Origin: Hornefia butyriciproducens
Lineage (GTDB): Bacteria > Bacillota > Clostridia > Peptostreptococcales > Anaerovoracaceae
Assembly: GCF_009695915.1 (NCBI RefSeq)
Contig: NZ_VUMZ01000003.1
Location: 204,750 to 268,749, forward strand
Length of the DNA stretch: 64,000 nucleotides
Direction of reading: 5' to 3'
The first letter of the stretch is position 1. Every line of letters begins with the position of its first letter. Both the position numbers and the translations under genes were made by a program. The notes beneath the pieces are model-generated. The model did not search any database. It was not told the DNA's origin and was given only the letters and a program-made list of their open reading frames with translations. Of this stretch, positions 28,993 through 37,261 are shown one piece after another.

Positions 28993-30198
28993 TCAGTTGC
29001 CAGAAGAAGTACCCTTCAGCTTCAGAAGCTGCACGGCCTCCGGAAGGATCAGCTTTCCGTCGACTCTTTCTTTTGCGACATATCCGATCATGCCGTTTCC
29101 AGCAAAGAGCTCCTTGAGTTCCTGAAAACTTCTGGTACCACGGTCGCCGATGTTGTAGTACTTGAAGTCGCCGAATGCGATGAACGGCTTACCGGCAGCT
29201 GCAACAGGAGCGAAAGGGGAAGTCAGGCACTCATAACCGAGGAGTCTGTCCGGCTCACCGGCAACAAGGGCAGGCTGCCACATGTACTGGCCGTTCTCGT
29301 CCTTGAGCTTTCTGATGGATGCGATGGTCTGATCGTTCAGGATGAACTTGGCGTTCTTACGATACGGACGCTTCAGGGCATACACCAGATTGATGATGTC
29401 GTCGGACTCGACGGTTGTTTTCGCAGTGATCGTGTTTGCCTGCGCACCGCCGTTTTCGGCAAAGATGCCCAGAGGCTTACCGGAACCATCACCGTTCAGG
29501 AAGGCATCCTCCTCGGCGTTGGCCAGAGCGATACCGAACTGGTTGATGATGTAGTTCTCCAGCTGGAAGGCATTGTCGTAGAGCAGTTCCTCGGTGACCT
29601 TGATTGCTACGTGGAGCTTGTAGGCATCCAGCATGATCTGATCGAAGGTCGCATCACCGAAGGTCAGCGCTTCACCTTCCTCGATCCATGCCGCAGCAGG
29701 CTTGGTTGCTGCGATGTTGATCTTGTGCTGGCCGCTGGTTGTGATCGTGGTACCCAGCTTTCTCATGATGTTCTCCTCATTCAGGACGTCGATGAGCCTG
29801 TGGTCATATTCCTCTGGGACGAGGTAGCCGCCGTTCTCATCGATACCCTCCTGCAGAACATTGCTGATCTGACGGAAGTTGGTGCGCAGAGCCTGCAGCA
29901 TGCCTTTCCTGTATTCGTCGGAGGCACGACCGGTTTTCTTTTCCGGTTCATTGGCAGGCTGATAAGGTCTGCCCGTGATCGGGGAGTTGACCGGCTGGGA
30001 GAGCTCATGCTCCATTGCTTCCTGTCTCTGCATTCTGGAGATTTCACGGCTCATGTCCATGATTTCCTTCTCCATCTTGTCGTAGGTGGCGGAATCCTCA
30101 TCGGAGAGAGTTCCCTTGTCTGTTCTGTGGGACTCAGCAAAATCGCGAGCCGCCGCCAGTGCCTGATTTCTCTTCTGCATCAGTTCTAAAATAGTCAT
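28993..30198 (-). CDS. Major capsid protein, HK97 fold
   Basis: The 401-residue protein has an N-terminal coiled-coil delta region (about 1-75), a linker (PITGRPYQPANEPEKKTGR, about 76-100) where the maturation protease would cut, and the HK97 domain (about 110-395: ENGGYLVPEEYDHRLIDVL, NEENIMRKLGTTI, FLNGDGSGKPLGI). It forms the icosahedral shell. The ClpP-like prohead protease gene is immediately upstream and the connector genes downstream, the standard siphophage head order. Confidence 0.95.
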   Translation of the reverse strand: MTILELMQKRNQALAAARDFAESHRTDKGTLSDEDSATYDKMEKEIMDMSREISRMQRQEAMEHELSQPVNSPITGRPYQPANEPEKKTGRASDEYRKGMLQALRTNFRQISNVLQEGIDENGGYLVPEEYDHRLIDVLNEENIMRKLGTTITTSGQHKINIAATKPAAAWIEEGEALTFGDATFDQIMLDAYKLHVAIKVTEELLYDNAFQLENYIINQFGIALANAEEDAFLNGDGSGKPLGIFAENGGAQANTITAKTTVESDDIINLVYALKRPYRKNAKFILNDQTIASIRKLKDENGQYMWQPALVAGEPDRLLGYECLTSPFAPVAAAGKPFIAFGDFKYYNIGDRGTRSFQELKELFAGNGMIGYVAKERVDGKLILPEAVQLLKLKGTSSGN

Positions 30199-30216
30199 GG
30201 TAAAAATCCTCCTTCA

Positions 30217-30984
30217 TTACATGAATTTTGAGATAGTGTCGAGTCGCTGCAGGATATCGTCGACTGAGCGACCGGGTTCTTCAGGAGCTTCCGGCTCCCT
30301 TTTCGGTATGTGATATTTGGCTTCCAGCTTGTTTACGAGGGCAGCGTTGACCGCCTTACGTGAGAACAGCAACGCTTCAGCAGGGTTGACTGCATCTTCC
30401 GGCGCATCTTCAGCACGCCTTAAGATGTCGTCCGCAAACCCAAGCTCCACAGCTTTGTTGGCGTCCATCCAAGTCTCTGCATCCATAAGGTGTGAGAGCT
30501 TGGCACGGGATAGGCCGGTCTTGATCTCGTAGCTGTTGATGATGGATTCTTTGACTTCATCCAGCATGGCCATTGCTTTTTCCATTTCGGTGTGGTCACC
30601 GAAGGCAATGGTCGCCGGGTTGTGGATCATCATCATGGAGACCGGGGACATGAGCACCTTCGTGCCTGCCATCGCAATGACGGAGGCAGCAGAGGCTGCA
30701 ATGCCGTCGATCTTCACAGTGACGCCGCCCTTGTAATCCATCAGCATGTTATAGATCTGTGCTGCGGCCACGCAGTCACCGCCCGGAGAGTTGATCCAGA
30801 CCGTGATGTCACCACTGCCGGAGTTTAATTCCTCCCTGAAAAGCTCCGGTGTGACATCATCGTCAAACCAGCTTTCTTCAGCGATGGTGCCATTCAGGAA
30901 CAGCGTCCTTTCTGTCACCGGTTCCTGCGTTTCCTGATTCACTGCCGTTCTGTTTTTCCAGTTCCAGAACTTCTTCGTCTTCAT
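30217..30984 (-). CDS. ClpP-like prohead protease
   Basis: The 255-residue protein has the ClpP fold: INSPGGDCVAAAQIYNML (about 64-81), nucleophile Ser98 in IAASAAS and His121 in MMMIHNPA. ClpP-type enzymes replace the herpes-type protease in many HK97-like phages and cut the delta domain from the capsid protein. The ATG at 30984 follows SD AGGAGGAAG. The gene overlaps the 3' end of the portal gene by 107 bases, unusually long but with clear start evidence. Confidence 0.92.
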   Translation of the reverse strand: MKTKKFWNWKNRTAVNQETQEPVTERTLFLNGTIAEESWFDDDVTPELFREELNSGSGDITVWINSPGGDCVAAAQIYNMLMDYKGGVTVKIDGIAASAASVIAMAGTKVLMSPVSMMMIHNPATIAFGDHTEMEKAMAMLDEVKESIINSYEIKTGLSRAKLSHLMDAETWMDANKAVELGFADDILRRAEDAPEDAVNPAEALLFSRKAVNAALVNKLEAKYHIPKREPEAPEEPGRSVDDILQRLDTISKFM

Positions 30985-32242
30985 TGGATTCTTCCTCCTT
31001 TCCAGCGGCAGACGAGGCCGCAAAAATACCCGCATCTTCGAGCTTGGTCATGTTTCCGTTGATGAGATATAGATCACCGCCGAGCTCGGCAGGGATGCGG
31101 TCAAGGTTCTCAAGCTCTCTGATGTCGTTGGCGCTCATCCAGCCGTTCTGCCTTGCGGTAGCGTAGCCATTCATACGGCTCTGGTAATCGCCGCGAAGGA
31201 GGCCGTCGACATTGAACTTGACGAAGTAGTGAGCTTTCTCATCCGGAGAGAGGAGGGAGCGGATAATGGCCTGCTCCCATCTGGCCACCCACGGGTCGAG
31301 GGTGTATTTCACAAACTCCAGTGATTGCTGCTCAATATTAGAAAAGCTCGACTTCTCCAGATCCCCGATCATGTGAGGGGGTATCCGGAAAATTCGAGCG
31401 ATTTCATTGATCTGAAATTTCCGTGTTTCCAAAAATTGCGCCTGCTCCGGTGCGATGGAGATCGGCGTGTATTTCATGCCTTCTTCCAAAATCGCGACTT
31501 TCCCGGCATTCTGGCTTCCGGAGAAGCCCTTGTTCCAGCTCTCGCGCACCCGGTCGGGATCTTTCACTGTACCCGGATACTCTAAAAGGCCTCCCGGCGT
31601 TGCACCGTTTGAGAAGAACTTAGCGCCATACTCCTCGGTTGCGATGGCAAGGCCGATAGCATTCTTGGCCATTGCTATGGGTGAATAGCCCACAAGCCCA
31701 TCAAACCCGAGGCCGGGTATGTGGAGCACATCGCTTGGCTGTAGGATCACGGTTCCGGTCTTCATGGTCGGAGCATCCTCGTTAGAGACCTGATAGCTGT
31801 AATAGAGCTTTCCGTGCTCGTCCCGGTCGACCGTCATTCGGTTTGGCATGAGAGGGTAAAGCCCGACGACCTCGCCGCGACCGTTCCGGATCACCTGCGC
31901 ATAGGCATTGCCCCATAGGAGCAGATGTGTCATGAGTGTTTCCCGGAAGATGAAGGATGTCATTTCCGGATTCGGCTCGTCATGGAGCAGGAAATACAGT
32001 GGATGATCCAGCGCTTTTTCCTTGCCGCCTTTCTCGTTGTACTTGTACAGATGAAGCGGCAGACCGGCGATTGCCTCTGACAGGATGCGCACACAGGAGT
32101 AGACTGCTGTCATCTGCATGGCAGAGCGTTCCGTGACCGTCTTCCCGGAGGTGGTGCCGCCAAGAAAGAAGCGGTAGGCGCTGCCGGAGGTGGAGTCCGT
32201 TGGCTTATCCCTTGATCTGAAAATGCTTGATAAAAAACTCAT
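30878..32242 (-). CDS. Portal protein, HK97 family
   Basis: The 454-residue protein forms the dodecameric DNA entry ring. Family features include MQMTAVYSCVRILSEAIAGLP (about 42-62), HPLYFLLHDEPNPEMT, NAYAQVIRNGRGEVVGLYPL and IPPHMIGDLEKSSFSNIEQQSLEFV. The ATG at 32242 follows SD GGAGGTAT. The acidic C-terminal tail (EEESNEDEEVLELEKQNGS) is encoded in the overlap with the protease gene. Confidence 0.95.
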   Translation of the reverse strand: MSFLSSIFRSRDKPTDSTSGSAYRFFLGGTTSGKTVTERSAMQMTAVYSCVRILSEAIAGLPLHLYKYNEKGGKEKALDHPLYFLLHDEPNPEMTSFIFRETLMTHLLLWGNAYAQVIRNGRGEVVGLYPLMPNRMTVDRDEHGKLYYSYQVSNEDAPTMKTGTVILQPSDVLHIPGLGFDGLVGYSPIAMAKNAIGLAIATEEYGAKFFSNGATPGGLLEYPGTVKDPDRVRESWNKGFSGSQNAGKVAILEEGMKYTPISIAPEQAQFLETRKFQINEIARIFRIPPHMIGDLEKSSFSNIEQQSLEFVKYTLDPWVARWEQAIIRSLLSPDEKAHYFVKFNVDGLLRGDYQSRMNGYATARQNGWMSANDIRELENLDRIPAELGGDLYLINGNMTKLEDAGIFAASSAAGKEEESNEDEEVLELEKQNGSESGNAGTGDRKDAVPEWHHR

Positions 32243-32253
32243 CTGATACCTCC

Positions 32254-33819
32254 TCAAATGAAAAGGATGCCTCGGCTGTCATAGACCGATGCACCCGTAT
32301 CGTTGCCACAGCGGATCGCACGATCCAGCGCCATGATGGTGGCGATGGCACCGTCAATCTTTTCTGTGGATTTTTCCTTATCTGCTTTGATGTTGCCAGC
32401 CGGGTCTGTACGGATGAAGATGTTGTCCATCATCCAGCGGAGCACCGGGTGGCCGCCGTGCGCAATTTTCTGTTCCAGCGTCAGCTTCATGAGCTCCTTG
32501 GTAGGTGGACTCATATCCTTAAAGCCCTGACCGAACGGCACGACCGTGAAGCCCATACCTTCGAGATTCTGTACCATCTGGACGGCTCCCCAGCGGTCGA
32601 ATGCGATCTCCCGGATATTGAAGCGCTCACCGAGGTGTTCGATGAACTGCTCAATGAAGCCGTAGTGGACGACGTTGCCGTCCGTCGTAAAGAGATAGCC
32701 TTGCTTCTCCCACAGATCGTAAGGAACGTGGTCTCGCCGAACACGGATGTCCAGAGTATCCTCCGGCACCCAGAAGTATGGGAGTACGGCAAACTTATCG
32801 TCCTCATCTTCCGGAGGGAAGACCAGCACAAAGGCTGTGATGTCCGTAGTGGAGGAGAGGTCAAGGCCGCCGTAGCAGACCCGGCCTTCCAGCATCTTTT
32901 CATCAACCGGGAAGGCACATTTATCCCACTTGTCCATTGGCATCCAGCGGACGGACTGCTTCACCCATTGATTGAGGCGGAGCTGCCGGAAGGCATTCTC
33001 TTCACCGGGATTCTGCTTGGCAGAGTCGCAGGCTTCCTGTACCTTCTCGATATCCACCGTAATGCCCAGCGATGGATTCGCTTTTTCCCAGACCTTGGGA
33101 TCAGTCCAGTCTTCATCCTCAGAAGCACCGTAGATCACCGGATAGAAGGTCTTGTCGATCTTACGTCCTTCAAGGATATCCAGCGCCTTCTGGTGTACTT
33201 CCCAGCAGATGGAGTTGGTGTTATCACCGGCTGTTGTGATCAAAAAGAAAAGCGGCTGCTTTCTCGCATCGCCGCTGCCTTTGGTCATAACATCGTATAG
33301 CTTCCTGTTCGGTTGTGTATGGAGCTCATCGAAGATGACTCCGTGTGTATTGAAACCGTGCTTGTTGGCCACATCCGCTGACAGGACTTTGTATTTGCTG
33401 TTGGTTGGATTGTAGACAATGGTACGTGTGGACTTGTTGATGGTAACGTGCCGTTCGAGAGCAGGGCAGAGCATCACCATATCCACAGCCACATCAAATA
33501 CAATCTTGGCCTGATTGACATCAGCGGCACAGCCATAGACCTCGGCTCGCTGTTCGCCGTCCGCGCAGGTAAGGTACAGCGCGATGGCAGCAGCAAGCTC
33601 GGACTTTCCCATCTTCTTCGGGATCTCGACATAGGCCGTCGTAAACTGCCGGTAGCCGTTTGGCTTCAGTGTCCCGAACACGTCTCGCACGATCTGCTCC
33701 TGCCAATCGATCAGTTCAAAGGGCTTTTTATACCATTCACCCTTGGTGTGCTGAAGGCTCTCGATAAAGGCAACAGCAAAGTCAGCGGCGTACTCGTCAT
33801 AGTAGGAATCCTCTGCCAT
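32254..33819 (-). CDS. Terminase large subunit (start region frame-disrupted)
   Basis: The 521-residue motor has the terminase_1 pattern: Walker-A-like IPKKMGKSE (about 66-74), Walker B VIFDELH (about 165), and a nuclease domain with CYGGLDLSSTTDITAF (about 313) and a late aspartate. The ATG at 33819 has no SD. Upstream in the same frame the codons read ENYTPTHF, which is typical terminase sequence. A start with SD GGAGGTG (ATG 33862) would join this frame if the A4 run at 33847-33850 were one base shorter. The true N-terminus may therefore be lost by a one-base insertion or sequencing error. Confidence 0.9.
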   Translation of the reverse strand: MAEDSYYDEYAADFAVAFIESLQHTKGEWYKKPFELIDWQEQIVRDVFGTLKPNGYRQFTTAYVEIPKKMGKSELAAAIALYLTCADGEQRAEVYGCAADVNQAKIVFDVAVDMVMLCPALERHVTINKSTRTIVYNPTNSKYKVLSADVANKHGFNTHGVIFDELHTQPNRKLYDVMTKGSGDARKQPLFFLITTAGDNTNSICWEVHQKALDILEGRKIDKTFYPVIYGASEDEDWTDPKVWEKANPSLGITVDIEKVQEACDSAKQNPGEENAFRQLRLNQWVKQSVRWMPMDKWDKCAFPVDEKMLEGRVCYGGLDLSSTTDITAFVLVFPPEDEDDKFAVLPYFWVPEDTLDIRVRRDHVPYDLWEKQGYLFTTDGNVVHYGFIEQFIEHLGERFNIREIAFDRWGAVQMVQNLEGMGFTVVPFGQGFKDMSPPTKELMKLTLEQKIAHGGHPVLRWMMDNIFIRTDPAGNIKADKEKSTEKIDGAIATIMALDRAIRCGNDTGASVYDSRGILFI

Positions 33820-33964
33820 GAAGTGCGTCGGTGTATAATTTTCAAGTTTTCTGATAGGTCATCACCTCCAAAAGGGCATAAAAAATAGCCGCCATGTGCG
33901 ACTTCCCTGTACGAGATACAGCCCCAGCCGGGCTGCTCTCTGGTGTTCTCAGTTTTGTTATGCT

Positions 33965-34438
33965 TTACAGTGTGAAGTGAATGCCAAGAATCTCTTCGTC
34001 CCGGTATTCTCCGAAGCGGCGCTCGCGCCTTGTGATTGTTGTCAGGCCTGTCATGGTGCAACCTGCTTTGGCAAAGCCGTGGAGGTTTTCCATCACCGCT
34101 GTGCTCTGGTTGGTGTAGATGAAGCTATCGAATCCGGCCTTCCGAAGGGCGTCCACAAAGTCGTCAACCTCGCGATCCCAGAGGAAGTCGTTCATCTCAA
34201 TCTCATCTTCACCATGTTCCAGTGTGTTTGTAAAAGCGCGGTAGGCTTTGCAGGCTCCCTGCGGAATCGGGTAGGTGGCTGCCTGATCCTCTTCGTACCA
34301 AGCCTTGAGCTCCTCCGAGTCCCATCCGTAGGCCTCGAGAATCTGGGCTTTGCGATCCTTGCGCTCAGCCTTTTCCTGTTCCCATTTTTCTGCGATCTGT
34401 CTCAGGTTTTCAAAGTATGCGTTGTTTGTCTTCATCAT
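33965..34438 (-). CDS. Phage protein of unknown function
   Basis: The 157-residue protein begins MMKTNNAYFENLRQIAEKW after SD AGGAGGCA. It has a charged helical N-terminus (about 10-45), then an alpha/beta region (VDDFVDALRKAGFDSFIYTNQSTAVMENL) and a basic segment (TRRERRFGEYRDEE) near the end. I recognise it only as a type found among small genes near phage terminases. It is read with the other small genes between the methyltransferase and terminase. Confidence 0.65.
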   Translation of the reverse strand: MMKTNNAYFENLRQIAEKWEQEKAERKDRKAQILEAYGWDSEELKAWYEEDQAATYPIPQGACKAYRAFTNTLEHGEDEIEMNDFLWDREVDDFVDALRKAGFDSFIYTNQSTAVMENLHGFAKAGCTMTGLTTITRRERRFGEYRDEEILGIHFTL

Positions 34439-34451
34439 GATTCTTGCCTCC

Positions 34452-34727
34452 TTACTGCTGCATCGCCCATGCCATCGCGTGCCCGTCGTCTTCGAATTCG
34501 ACCTCGCTGACTGCTCTCAGGCCGATCGTTCCTTCGCAGGTGGTGTCGTCTGTGAGGAATTCGTAGGTTGCTCCGAAGTAGGAAGGCTGGCCTTTGCCGT
34601 TGTAGTAGTATCCGGCAATGATCACCTTGTCTCCGAAGTTCAGGAGCTTGCTCCAGCGGCATTCGAGGTCTTCCGGGGTGGTTGGGTTTGGCAGTCTGTA
34701 TTTTCTGGTTCCTTCGTTGATTGTCAT
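34452..34727 (-). CDS. Small phage protein of unknown function
   Basis: The 91-residue protein begins MTINEGTRKYRLPNPTTPEDLE, with SD AAGGAGGAAA and ATG at 34727. It appears to be a small single-domain protein with several beta strands (FGDKVIIAGYYYNGKGQPSYFG). A phage-type promoter lies 33-61 bases upstream and a terminator just beyond that, so it starts a separate transcript. Function unknown. Confidence 0.65.
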   Translation of the reverse strand: MTINEGTRKYRLPNPTTPEDLECRWSKLLNFGDKVIIAGYYYNGKGQPSYFGATYEFLTDDTTCEGTIGLRAVSEVEFEDDGHAMAWAMQQ

Positions 34728-34759
34728 TTTCGCTTTCCTCCTTGTCTTTTGGTATGTGT

Positions 34760-34788
34760 ATATTCGCTCTACTCGGAGGATATAGCAA
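34760..34788 (-). promoter_or_regulatory. Candidate phage promoter, TTGCTA type
   Basis: Minus strand: TTGCTA (34788-34783), 17 bases, GAATAT (34765-34760). The context GACTTGCTAT and a downstream AGAG are shared with the site at 35963-35991, suggesting a common promoter class. It lies directly upstream of the 34452-34727 gene. Confidence 0.5.
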
Positions 34789-34823
34789 GTCATTTCTGCT
34801 ATAATTTCACATCTTTTTTAACG

Positions 34824-34851
34824 ACCAAAAGAGCCTGCTGGCTCCCTTGGT
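34824..34851 (-). terminator. Terminator between small gene groups
   Basis: ACCAA..GAGCC pairs with GGCTC..TTGGT around a TGCT loop, and the minus-strand RNA continues with a T-run (GGCTCTTTTGG). It follows the DUF5049-type gene and precedes the next promoter. Confidence 0.6.
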
Positions 34852-34858
34852 TTGAGGT

Positions 34859-35035
34859 CTATTCCTCGCCCGTCATGATGAAGTTTGCATACTCTTTTTT
34901 GTGGTCTGTAAGCCAGTCCACCAGTTCGTAATACCCGAGGTCAAAGGCGATCCTCTGGACTGCCGGGACATCAAACATGTTGGTAAGGCCGGTGTCCCGG
35001 ACGGCGAGGATCTGCTCGCGGATCATGTTAGTCAT
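34859..35035 (-). CDS. DUF5049-type small phage protein
   Basis: The 58-residue protein reads MTNMIREQILAVRDTGLTNM then FDVPAVQRIAFDLGYYELV, the DUF5049 pattern seen in many Firmicutes prophages. The start overlaps the stop of the upstream DUF4314 gene, so translation is coupled. Function is unknown; position is among accessory genes between methyltransferase and large terminase. Confidence 0.75.
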   Translation of the reverse strand: MTNMIREQILAVRDTGLTNMFDVPAVQRIAFDLGYYELVDWLTDHKKEYANFIMTGEE

Positions 35036-35261
35036 TCGCGTCCACCACCTTTCTGACCACATCGACTCCGTAGATCACATTCAGGCCGGAGCCGTTATCC
35101 CAGCGTACCATCAGGCTTCCGGTATCATCGATTCCGGTTACCGTGCCACAGGTACCTGCAGGTGGTGCCTGAACATCATCCATCTGGATGAGCTCGACGC
35201 GTGTACCGGCAGGGTAGGTCTCACGTAGGTGCCTTAGTTGTTCTGGTCTGATCATCCTCAT
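35028..35261 (-). CDS. DUF4314-type small phage protein
   Basis: The 77-residue protein begins MRMIRPEQLRHLRETYPAGT. The pattern YPAGTRVELIQMDD followed by PPAGTCGTVTGIDDTGSLMV and WDNGSGLNVIYGVD is the DUF4314 signature, a small SH3-like beta barrel. SD GGAGGTG precedes the ATG at 35261. It is commonly paired with DUF5049 genes in Clostridia phages, as here. Biochemical role not known. Confidence 0.82.
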   Translation of the reverse strand: MRMIRPEQLRHLRETYPAGTRVELIQMDDVQAPPAGTCGTVTGIDDTGSLMVRWDNGSGLNVIYGVDVVRKVVDAND

Positions 35262-35920
35262 GCCTGCACCTCCTTTGTCGGTGTGCCGCTTTTCCATGCG
35301 GAGCTTCCGGAGAAGTTCTGCAGCAGGATCTTTCGGCTCTGCTTATAATCGTCGCCAATGAATCCGAGACGGAGGAGGAAGCAGCGGAATGCGTACTTCT
35401 CATTCTCGACCGGCTTGTCTTTCCCAGTGACGCGCTTGGCTTCCTTTGCCATGCGGCAGAGGGCTGTCACGAAATCCATGTAGGCCTTGATCTCTTCCGG
35501 GGTTGTGTCTGCCTTGAACCAAGGGAAGTCGAGCTTGCCGTCTTTCTCGCCAACTACGAGGCTGTCTGTTCCGATGGCCTTTTTGATCAGGCTTTCTTTG
35601 GATTCGATTAGGGCTTCCAGTCTGGAAATCTCATCGCCGGTCATCATCGGCATCTGGATCGCAAGCCCGGTGCCTTCGTATTCCTCGCCCTCATCCGGGG
35701 TGAAGCCTGCGTCGGCGATGGCGTTGAAAACTCTCTCGACCTCGTCGCTATAGTTCTCGTCGTCAAAGACCAGAGCGCCTTCGCGGTCGACCGTGAAGTA
35801 GTCCATCTGGTAGGAGAAGGTCGGTGCACCCTGATAAATGGCATCGACTCCGATTTCCTTGGCGATGACCTCGGCCAGCCTTTTTCTTTCTTTTCCGTTT
35901 ACTCTGTAATGTACGATCAT
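35258..35920 (-). CDS. Phage protein of the so-called virulence-protein family
   Basis: The 220-residue protein begins MIVHYRVNGKERKRLAEVIA and resembles proteins often labelled virulence-related in Firmicutes prophages. It has an N-terminal alpha/beta domain with FTVDREGALVFDDENYSDEVERVF (about 43-66), a charged linker and a helical C-terminal half (CRMAKEAKRVTGKDKPVENEKYAFRCFLLRLG). No catalytic motif is evident, and the family name should not be taken as a function. A TTGCTA-type promoter lies just upstream. Confidence 0.7.
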   Translation of the reverse strand: MIVHYRVNGKERKRLAEVIAKEIGVDAIYQGAPTFSYQMDYFTVDREGALVFDDENYSDEVERVFNAIADAGFTPDEGEEYEGTGLAIQMPMMTGDEISRLEALIESKESLIKKAIGTDSLVVGEKDGKLDFPWFKADTTPEEIKAYMDFVTALCRMAKEAKRVTGKDKPVENEKYAFRCFLLRLGFIGDDYKQSRKILLQNFSGSSAWKSGTPTKEVQA

Positions 35921-35962
35921 TTTTGAATCCTCCTTTGCTTTCTGTGCTTTTTCGGTAGTACA

Positions 35963-35991
35963 TATATCACTCTAAAAGCCAGTAATAGCAA
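35963..35991 (-). promoter_or_regulatory. Candidate phage promoter, TTGCTA type
   Basis: Minus strand: TTGCTA (35991-35986), 17 bases, GATATA (35968-35963), within GACTTGCTAT..N11..AGAG..ATATA shared with the site at 34760-34788. It sits 43 bases upstream of the 35258-35920 gene. Confidence 0.55.
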
Positions 35992-36013
35992 GTCTTTTAT
36001 CGATATATCTGTA

Positions 36014-37261
36014 CTATTTTTCAGGAGAATTTTCACCTGTATTGATCTCATCAAAACGGTAGGTGAGCCCATCCCTTAAGACGGTAACTCCCTCGGCTGA
36101 TCCGACCTGATCGATATAGCGTTTTACAATCACATCACAGAACTTTTCATCAAGCTCAACAGTATAGCAGATGCGCCCGGTCTGCTCGCAGGCAATGAGT
36201 GTGCTGCCGGAGCCGCCGAACGGATCAAGCACAAGGCATCCGGTCATAGTTGAGTTCATAATCGGGTAGGCCACAAGAGCCACCGGCTTCATGGTCGGGT
36301 GATCTGCATTCTTCTTCGGCTTATCAAATTCCCAGATCGTGGATTCTTTTCTTCCGGTATACCACTGATGCTTGCCTTTCTTCTTCCAGCCAAAGAGCAC
36401 CGGTTCGTGCTGCCACTGGTACGGGCTTCTTCCGAGCACCAGCGACTGCTTCTTCCAGATGCAGCAGCCGGAAAGATAAAAGCCTGCCTCCTCAAAGGCC
36501 TTACGGAAGGCAAGACCGTGGGAGTCGGAGTGGAAGACGTATATGCTGGCGTCGTCTGTCATGCACTCATACATTTGGCTGTAGGCAGCGAGCAGGAACT
36601 GCTCAAACTGATCCTCGGCCATCTTGTCGTTTTTGATCTTTCCGGCAGTGCCTTTGTAGTCTACGTTGTACGGAGGGTCTGTCACGACCAGCTGTGCCTT
36701 CTTTCCGTTCATCAAAAGCACATAGGTTTCCGGCTTGGTGGAGTCGCCGCAAAGCAGGCGGTGCTCGCCAAGCATCCAAAGGTCGCCAGCTTTGGAGAAG
36801 ACCGGCTTATGAAGCTCAGCCTCGACATCAAAGTCGTCCTCCTTAACGCCGTCTTTTACATCGTCACGGAACAGGTCGTCCAGTTCCTCCGGATCAAAAC
36901 CGGTGAGGGAGACGTCAAAGTCAGCACCCTGCAGATCTGCGATCACAAGAGCCAGTTTGTCCGTATCCCATTCGCCGCTGATCTTGTTCAGGGCGATGTT
37001 TAGCGCTTTTTCTTTTTCCGTGTTCATATCGACGACAACAACATCAACCTCGGTTATGCCGGAGTCGATGAGCACCTTCAGGCGCTGGTGGCCGCCGACC
37101 ACGCGACCGGTCTGTTTATTCCAGATGACCGGTTCCACATAGCCAAACTGCTCAATGGAGCGTTTCAGCTTTTCATATTCTGGATCTCCGGGCTGCAGAT
37201 CCTTACGGGGATTGTAGTCAGCCGGGAGTAAGTCTTTCACATTTTTCTTTTCTATATTCAT
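36014..37261 (-). CDS. ParB-domain DNA methyltransferase
   Basis: The 415-residue protein has an N-terminal ParB/sulfiredoxin-like domain (about 1-110; DYNPRKDLQPGDPEY and VVGGHQRLKVLIDSG) and a C-terminal DNA methyltransferase domain. The catalytic DPPY motif (about 197) comes before the SAM-binding DPFGGSGST (about 343), i.e. the beta-type order for N6-adenine or N4-cytosine methylation. The start overlaps the SAM synthetase stop by four bases. Such orphan phage methyltransferases protect phage DNA from host restriction; the target sequence is unknown. Confidence 0.93.
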   Translation of the reverse strand: MNIEKKNVKDLLPADYNPRKDLQPGDPEYEKLKRSIEQFGYVEPVIWNKQTGRVVGGHQRLKVLIDSGITEVDVVVVDMNTEKEKALNIALNKISGEWDTDKLALVIADLQGADFDVSLTGFDPEELDDLFRDDVKDGVKEDDFDVEAELHKPVFSKAGDLWMLGEHRLLCGDSTKPETYVLLMNGKKAQLVVTDPPYNVDYKGTAGKIKNDKMAEDQFEQFLLAAYSQMYECMTDDASIYVFHSDSHGLAFRKAFEEAGFYLSGCCIWKKQSLVLGRSPYQWQHEPVLFGWKKKGKHQWYTGRKESTIWEFDKPKKNADHPTMKPVALVAYPIMNSTMTGCLVLDPFGGSGSTLIACEQTGRICYTVELDEKFCDVIVKRYIDQVGSAEGVTVLRDGLTYRFDEINTGENSPEK

